Below, piece by piece: positions 59,201 to 64,000 of a DNA stretch of 64,000 nucleotides. Origin of the DNA: Asterochloris sp. CNOR1 (Eukaryota > Chlorophyta > Trebouxiophyceae > Trebouxiales > Trebouxiaceae); the NCBI GenBank assembly GCA_963969365.1, contig OZ017754.1, forward strand, positions 806,001 through 870,000, written 5' to 3'. Both the position numbers and the translations under genes were made by a program. How positions within the stretch are numbered: the stretch's first letter is position 1; every line of letters starts with the position of its first letter. The notes under the pieces are model-generated. The model was not told the origin of the DNA. It saw nothing but the letters and a program-made list of their open reading frames with translations, and did no database searches.

Positions 59201-59559
59201 CTTTGCGCAGCATGTCCCCTTGGTTAGGGTTGATCAGGACCGGTAAGGCCGGATTTCCTTGAGCCTTGCCAGCACAAGGTGTGCCGCGTCCCTGGCACCT
59301 GTGCTGCTGATCTTAAGCACATACCTGATCAGGTTGTATGCCTCTCCTGCAGGCTTACAAGTATGTGCCCTTCGGCCCTGTGGAGGAAGTGATGCCTTAC
59401 CTGATCAGACGTGCTCAGGAGAACTCTGACATCATGACTGGCGTGACTCGCGAGAAGGCCATGATCAGGGCAGAGCTGTGGCGCCGCTTGAAGAGGATTC
59501 TGACATTTGGCATGGGCGGGCAGGTCACCCCCGCCAAGTCTGCCACCGTGTCAGAATGA
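53287..59559 (+). CDS. PRODH: Mitochondrial proline dehydrogenase with EF-hand insert
   Basis: FAD enzyme that oxidises proline to pyrroline-5-carboxylate at the inner mitochondrial membrane. Twelve phase-consistent exons: 53287-53517, 54089-54319, 54633-54747, 55080-55227, 55863-55971, 56330-56455, 56799-56921, 57231-57362, 57590-57724, 58121-58296, 58759-58960, 59353-59559; 1935 nt, about 644 aa. The start [20 protein letters not shown] looks like a mitochondrial presequence. Barrel motifs: [85 protein letters not shown] (paired Arg bind proline). An insert holds an EF-hand loop [12 protein letters not shown] with all ligands, and a second, [12 protein letters not shown], lacking the final Glu. 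Intron echoes follow exons 4, 5 and 7 and precede exon 11. It lies directly downstream of prolidase. Confidence 0.94.
55211..55534 (+). repeat. Echo of proline dehydrogenase exon 4 end
   Basis: The last 17 coding bases of exon 4, GACTCTGTCATTGCCAG (55211-55227), recur exactly at about 55518-55534 in the following intron, within GGACTCTGTCATTGCCAG. The copy lacks a GT after it (CTTGC follows), so it is not a donor. Confidence 0.7.
55953..56170 (+). repeat. Echo of proline dehydrogenase exon 5 end
   Basis: The exon end GGCCAAGGCTTCGCTGCCAT with the following GGTCAGCATGCT recurs near 56128-56166 as AGCCAGGGCTTTGCTGCCAT, then TGTCTCAGTCATCATGCT. The spacing is about 175 bases, within one intron. 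Confidence 0.7.
56900..57033 (+). repeat. Nearly exact 67-bp tandem duplication across an exon-intron boundary
   Basis: Unit 1, 56900-56966, holds the last 22 coding bases of exon 7, the donor GTGAGT and 45 intron bases. Unit 2, 56967-57033, repeats it with only a few changes (GGTGTTGATG versus AGCGCTGGTG). Both units keep GAGCCGGGCAGTCAAGCTCG and an intact GTGAGT donor. Using the second donor would add 67 bases and break the frame. This is the youngest echo seen in the window. Confidence 0.95.
58430..58790 (+). repeat. Four-copy echo array before proline dehydrogenase exon 11
   Basis: The real exon begins at 58759 with GTGCATAGACGAGCTTGTGA then CCATC. Decayed copies begin near 58644 (GCTGCATTGACGATTTGGTA), near 58534 (GTGCACTGACAAGTTGCTGA) and, weakest, near 58431 (GCGTTGACCATCAGCATGGG). 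The first two still follow a TCATGCAG- or CATCTGCG-like acceptor. Spacing is about 103-115 bases. Confidence 0.75.
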
Positions 59560-60010
59560 GTGTGGGGGATTAGGGGCAGAGTGGGGTGCTGAGAGGCTCC
59601 ATCTTTGACCCAACCTGAGCACTGCTGTACAACTGAACCTGCCACGCGTCAGCGCACAAGGCAGGTCGCAGCATGATGCACATCATCCTGGCTGCTGGGT
59701 TGGATTGTAACCCAGGCGTCTAGGCCCCATCCCTTAAAACACTGCAATGCTGCTGGGGCCAATCCCTTGTGAAAATTGGCTCAGGCTGTACAACACAGAC
59801 ACACTCTGGGCAGGTGCCCTCGACCTGGCTTTGCAGATCTCTGGCCCCCAACCACCATCCAATTGTTTTGCACTCCCTAGCGTCTGTCTGCTCATCCCCA
59901 TTGTTTTAGCTTCTGTAAGTACTGCAGTAGAGTTAACAATGGAGGCCGCCTCTGGCAACAAAAGCTTTTCCTGTAAATAAAACATAAAGACGCAGCACAG
60001 ATCTAGGGGT
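59560..60010. other. Convergent 3' intergenic region (PRODH / SAS-4)
   Basis: About 450 bases between two convergent stop codons. TGTAA occurs on the plus strand at 59706-59710 and at 59972-59976, the latter followed by AATAAA. No gene seen. Confidence 0.55.
59706..59710 (+). terminator. Putative polyadenylation signal TGTAA of proline dehydrogenase
   Basis: TGTAA lies 147 bases past the proline dehydrogenase stop codon, a normal 3' UTR distance for a green alga. The motif is short and unproven. Confidence 0.45.
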
Positions 60011-63000
60011 CTAGAATGTGGGAGTAGGCATGACTTGCTGCACAGCCTTGCTTAACTGTTCAGGCGTGACATCATGCTCCTTCCCATCTGGGAACACACG
60101 GCGTATCACATCATCTGCAGCAGGAGTCACCAGGCTGACTGTGGCCATGCTTGCTGAATCTTTAGCAATGCCTTGTTTGCAGATGGACACAGAGCCTAAG
60201 GCATATTGGGCATAGGTCAGAAAGACTCCAGCTGCATCAAGCCTCGCCTGGGAAGATGATTTCCTTCATGCCGCTGGGGTGGTGCGCCTCGGTCTGTCCT
60301 GTTGAGAAGTAGAAGACCTCCACTCCTGAGGGATGGGTGGTGTGCCAGGTGTCCACCTCTTTGTAATAGTACTCAATCAGGCCTGCAAACAGCGTGCCCC
60401 TGTCATTACTTTCTCTGGAATTCCAGGGTCCCCAGGTGGCTGTTATGTCCACCGCCTTGTGGTCAAAGTCATCCTGGAACATGGTAGGCTGCACTGACTA
60501 GCGTGCACGTAGACTGGGGTCCTGCAGCACAGCAGCCTCAAAGTTTGCAGAGATCAGTACTCAGCTTCAAAATAGTCAGGCCCTGCAGATAGCGCCCCCA
60601 GTCAGTTGTTGCCACGGCTTGCACAGGGCAGCCAAGCAGCAGAAGCAAAACAGAGCCGGCCTGTGGTGTCGTTCACTGCTGGCGCAGGGGCCGCAGCATC
60701 AACAAATGTGCAGTCTGGGAGGCCCATCACCAATGCACAAACTGACGATGCCTGCTGGCATGAGAGTCTCCAGGTCCCTGTTGGCCAGTGTTCCTCCATT
60801 GATTCAGCATACACTGCTCTTGCACTGCACTCCAGGGAGGCCCACTGTGGGACAGGGTGTTCCTGTGCATCACGGAAGCAGCCTCCCATGCCCCAAGGTG
60901 CCACCTATCTCAGCCAGGCTCCACAAGTGCACATCACTGCAATGCACAGTTCTCCTGGGGCACCCACCGCTGGGGTAGAATTTCTTCATGTCCCCATTGG
61001 TGAAGTGCACGGCCGAGCGCCCGTCCGGCAGCTGCTCCTTGCAGGTCCCATTGCTGAAGGTGACTGTGCGGCGTCCGTCCAGGAAGTGGCGCTCCACCTT
61101 GCCATCCAAGTGAGTGACCACCTGCAGGACAACAGAACACACCTTTGGAGGGAGGCATGCACAGCATGGAGCCAGGCTCCATTCTGCCATACGCATGGGT
61201 GATGAACAACCGGCATAGGGCGTGGTCAAGGCTGCATTGTAGCAGGGCAGATGAGCAATGGGGGCAGATGGCAGGGCAGAGCAGCTTAGCTGTACAAAGG
61301 GCTGTCTGCACAGACTAAACACATGCAGCCAAGTCGTCTGAGACGCAAAGCTACACAGTGCAGCCCATGATGGTGACTCCCTGCAAGGCAGTGAAGCTAG
61401 GCCTTGAGAAGCTTCTCGTGGGCAGCTTGTTGCAAGGCTGCGGGATTCAGGAGGAGACCCACTGCACAGGGCCCATGCAGACAGAATTTTGTCAAAATTA
61501 AGCATGTGCAAGATGGAGCCAAGCTTCACTCAGGCGTCCATGCGTGTGATCGCCTGCACAGAGCAGCACAGCTTGGCTGCGGACAGGTCTGTTTATAGCA
61601 CGGCCAAGCCATCTGGGAAGTGGGCCAACATTGTGGTTTGTGCACGCATTTGTGCTCTCGATGGTGTCAAAGGCAACCGTACACAGGTAACCCAGCTGTC
61701 CATCCAGAAATCTACATAAGGCTGATCCTGCACTTGGCACCTGACGTCCAGGAATCTCAAGGGGCTTCAGGAAGGCTGCCTTTTCAGACACAACCGTGTG
61801 CAGGGGCAATGAAGTGCGCACAAGCAGAATGAGCCTTCTGTGACCAGAGGCAGGGCCAGCCCACAGAGGGATCTCTGCAGGCAGCCCCAGCGTACACCGA
61901 AGCGCTGCCGGCCCAGGAGATGATCACAGTGGGCTGGAAATCCCGAGCAGGCAGTGCAATCAGTGAGTGCCACAACCTAAGCCCACCTTGGCTGGCTGGG
62001 CACAGCCGGCTCCCTTGGCACTCGCATCGGCCTGACCATCAGCCCCATTGGCGCCACCGCTCTGCAGCGGCGGCTGCTCCCAGCTTTGTGCCTGCAGGCG
62101 AAAGTCAGGTAAGGGCTTGAAGCGGCCAATACCTGTCCAAAACCCTAGCTAGATGCTCCCTGCTGCTAGCACCTGGGTCTCAGCCAAATCACAGAGTTTC
62201 ATGTGTATGAGCTCCTCGCACCTGCTGCATTGCGACCTCGCTCCCTGCTGCTTCAGCATTGTGGTAGTCTGCCGACTGAGACTGCTCCTTGCGCACAAAG
62301 CCGTTCTGCCGCCACAGGGAGTCCTGCTCCGCACTGGCCCCTGCTGCTAGCGGGTCAGCTACGCGCAGGCTGCCTGCCACCTCTGCATCTGGCTCAGAAA
62401 CGTGGCTGTAGCCATGCCAGCCCCCTCCAGCCTGAACATCAGGGCCAGCAGCATACGGCGGAGCGGCGGCCCACTCTTGCTGCTGGCTCTGCCTGTCAGA
62501 CTGCCCCAGACCCTGCCAGTCCACTGATGCCCATTCCTGGTCATGATTCTGAGGCTTGTGGGCCCTGCCATCAGGCTGCCCGAGGCCCTGCCAGTCAGTT
62601 GCCGCACGTTCCTGGCCCTGAGCCTCCTCAGCCCTGCCGTCAGGCTGCCCCAGTCCTGGCCAGTCAGCTGATGTCCCACCCTGCTGCTGTCCTTGAGGGT
62701 GGGCAGCCCTGCGGTCTGCCGCTGCCCAGGTGTGGAGGGTGGCCTCGGCCCCCAGGGCTGCGTGCGGCGTGCCCTGCCCCCGGGCCCAGCTCGAGGACAG
62801 CGCTTCTGCACCAGCCTCATGCTCACACCAAGCTGGCTGCTGGGGGCGCAAGGGCGGCTGGCCCTGCTGCCTGGTGCCCCTGCCAGAGGCCAGCGGCTGC
62901 CAGCTGAATGTGGTCGGCATTGCAGCAACGTCGGGCGACTGCCCCCCCTCTGCCAGATGTGGCTTGCCCTGCGCTGCAGGCTGCAGGTGAGCCTTAGGGC

Positions 63001-63889
63001 TGCCAGCATCTGCCTCCCAGTCCCCTGCATCCACTTGCGGGGCCCCAGCAGCTGGCCAGACGCGTCTCCCCAGGCTGGCAGGCTGCCGGGAAGCTGCGTG
63101 ACCGGGGCTCAGCCCTGCTGAGCCCCTCAGGGGTGCGGCCGGACCGTCAGGCACTGCAGCATCTGCCCGCCATCTCTTGAGGCTCTGCGACGGAGCACTT
63201 GTGGCCCATTCAGCTCCCTGACAATGCCGCACTATTCCTGCCTGGCTGAGTGTCAAGCCTTGCATGCTAGCATCTGGCTGCCGCTGCTGTTGGCTGGACA
63301 TGCTGGTGAGCGGCGTTGCATGGCTGTACAGCACCTCGTCTGCGCCCTGCTGGTTGGCTGTGAAGTCTGGGGCATCATCGTCATAACCCCTCCACTCCCC
63401 TGTTTGCCCTGCGTCAAACGCATACCCTGCCTCCGCCTCTGCAGCATCCCTTTCACCAAGGTTGCAGCCATCTCCTGCTGGCAGGCTGCTGTGCTGCACT
63501 TGTGGGGCATGGCTGGGAGCTGTTGCTTGTGACCCCCTGCCTGCGGCCTGACGCGCAGCAGCCTCAGCAGCAGCAGTCTGGCGTGCAGCTGCCTGCTGCT
63601 CGTGCTGTGGGCCGCCGCCTGATCTGGAACCTGATGCAGCCTGACCGGCTGTCTCAGGGGAGCGCCCGCGTTGGGCTGCAGGCGCAGGGGGCACGCTGGG
63701 TCCTGCAGCAGCGGTGCTGCCAGTCCGAGGCGTGGCCGAGTCCGACTTGAGCTGGGAGGCTGCTGCACAGCCTACTCTCTGGGCAGAGGGCTTGCTGCTG
63801 CTGCGCTGCTGCCCAGCAGGGGGGCCCCACTCCTCAAGGCGACGCTGCTCAAGGAAACGAACTTCCTCGCGCAGCTCAGTGTTCCTCTC
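60011..63889 (-). CDS. SAS-4/CPAP (CENPJ)-like centriole assembly protein, 5' partial
   Basis: SAS-4/CPAP proteins build the centriole or basal-body microtubule wall through a C-terminal TCP (G-box) beta-sheet domain. Minus-strand exons: 63889-62222 (556 codons, phase 0 at both ends), 62091-61987, possibly one ending at 61602, 61121-60968, 60382-60248, 60114-60011. The first starts with a short coiled coil (ERNTELREEVRFLEQRRLEE) and continues as a long disordered Gln/Ala/Gly-rich region. The last three encode the G-box repeats: KVERHFLDGRRTVTFSNGT, LPDGRSAVHFTNGDMKKFYP, EVDTWHTTHPSGVEVFYFST, HHPSGMKEIIFP, RRVFPDGKEHDV. The final intron has a GC donor (CCAG|GCGAGG), required for phase and to restore IIFPD-DVIRRV. 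The N-terminus lies beyond the right edge: 63890 is an acceptor (CTACAG). The exon ending at 61602 is tentative. Confidence 0.82.
62497..62683 (-). repeat. Three coding repeats (DWxGLGQxDxR) in the SAS-4-like protein
   Basis: The disordered exon contains three units reading DWPGLGQPDGRAEEAQ, DWQGLGQPDGRAHKPQ and DWQGLGQSDRQSQQQ, spaced by about 72 bases. Each unit ends before an EWA- or ERAA-like link. I know of no function for this motif; the even spacing points to recent tandem duplication inside the coding sequence. Confidence 0.8.
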
Positions 63890-64000
63890 CTGTAGGCACA
63901 AGAAGCAGCACTCATCGGTATCGGGAAGGAGTTACACAGACAGCCCTCTTGTGTGCCAGCTGGCACTGCAGCACTGACTGCTGCTGGCCTCGGAAGGATG

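Noticed and set aside
62203-62907. Plus-strand open frame of 234 codons
   Set aside because: It lies antisense to the SAS-4-like exon. GC-rich, repetitive sequence keeps several frames open, and the protein shows no motif.
1-64000. Operons, Shine-Dalgarno sites, CRISPR arrays, bacterial insertion sequences
   Set aside because: Genes are spliced eukaryotic nuclear genes; no spaced direct-repeat arrays with unique spacers, and the tandem repeats seen are exon-derived.

Overview
This 64 kb window is nuclear DNA from a photosynthetic eukaryote, most likely a chlorophyte green alga. The reasons are a plant/algal photosystem II gene (PsbR), a plant-type 2-phosphoglycerate kinase-like P-loop protein, a plant-style class I histone deacetylase and a plant-type eIF4G. 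Introns are numerous and short, and nearly all of them end in TGCAG. A centriole assembly protein (SAS-4/CPAP type) suggests a lineage that keeps centrioles. Genes are split into many exons, so each gene is given as one span with exon coordinates in the evidence. Exon phases were checked by hand and agree unless stated.

Layout: 522-1019 (+) last two exons of NOP14; 1959-7960 (-) histone deacetylase; 8133-9446 (+) psbR, divergent from it. From 10.9 to 18.4 kb lies an island of selfish DNA: an intronless ORF with an HUH-like motif and decayed downstream sequence (+), a Crypton-type tyrosine recombinase gene with ten phase-consistent exons (-), and two 5'-truncated LINE reverse-transcriptase fragments in opposite orientations. 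Next come an uncharacterised coiled-coil protein (18712-21408, +), a 16 kb eIF4G gene (23079-39049, +), a 2-phosphoglycerate kinase-like gene (39610-45424, -), the V-ATPase proteolipid subunit c gene (45757-47288, +), prolidase (47533-52356, +), proline dehydrogenase with an EF-hand insert (53287-59559, +) and the 3' portion of a SAS-4/CPAP gene (60011-63889, -).

Functional links: prolidase releases proline from X-Pro dipeptides and proline dehydrogenase oxidises proline. The two genes are adjacent and co-oriented, a possible proline-catabolism pair. HDAC/psbR and 2-PGK/V-ATPase c are divergent pairs with short shared upstream regions.

The most unusual signal is in the introns. In at least five genes, the intron next to an exon carries one to four decayed tandem copies (period roughly 65-190 bp) of that exon's edge together with its splice site. 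One copy, in proline dehydrogenase, is still nearly exact (67 bp unit). Introns here appear to grow by repeated tandem duplication across splice junctions. A second recurrent feature is GC-AG introns: four well-supported cases and one weaker one, most with an AG|GCAAG-like donor.
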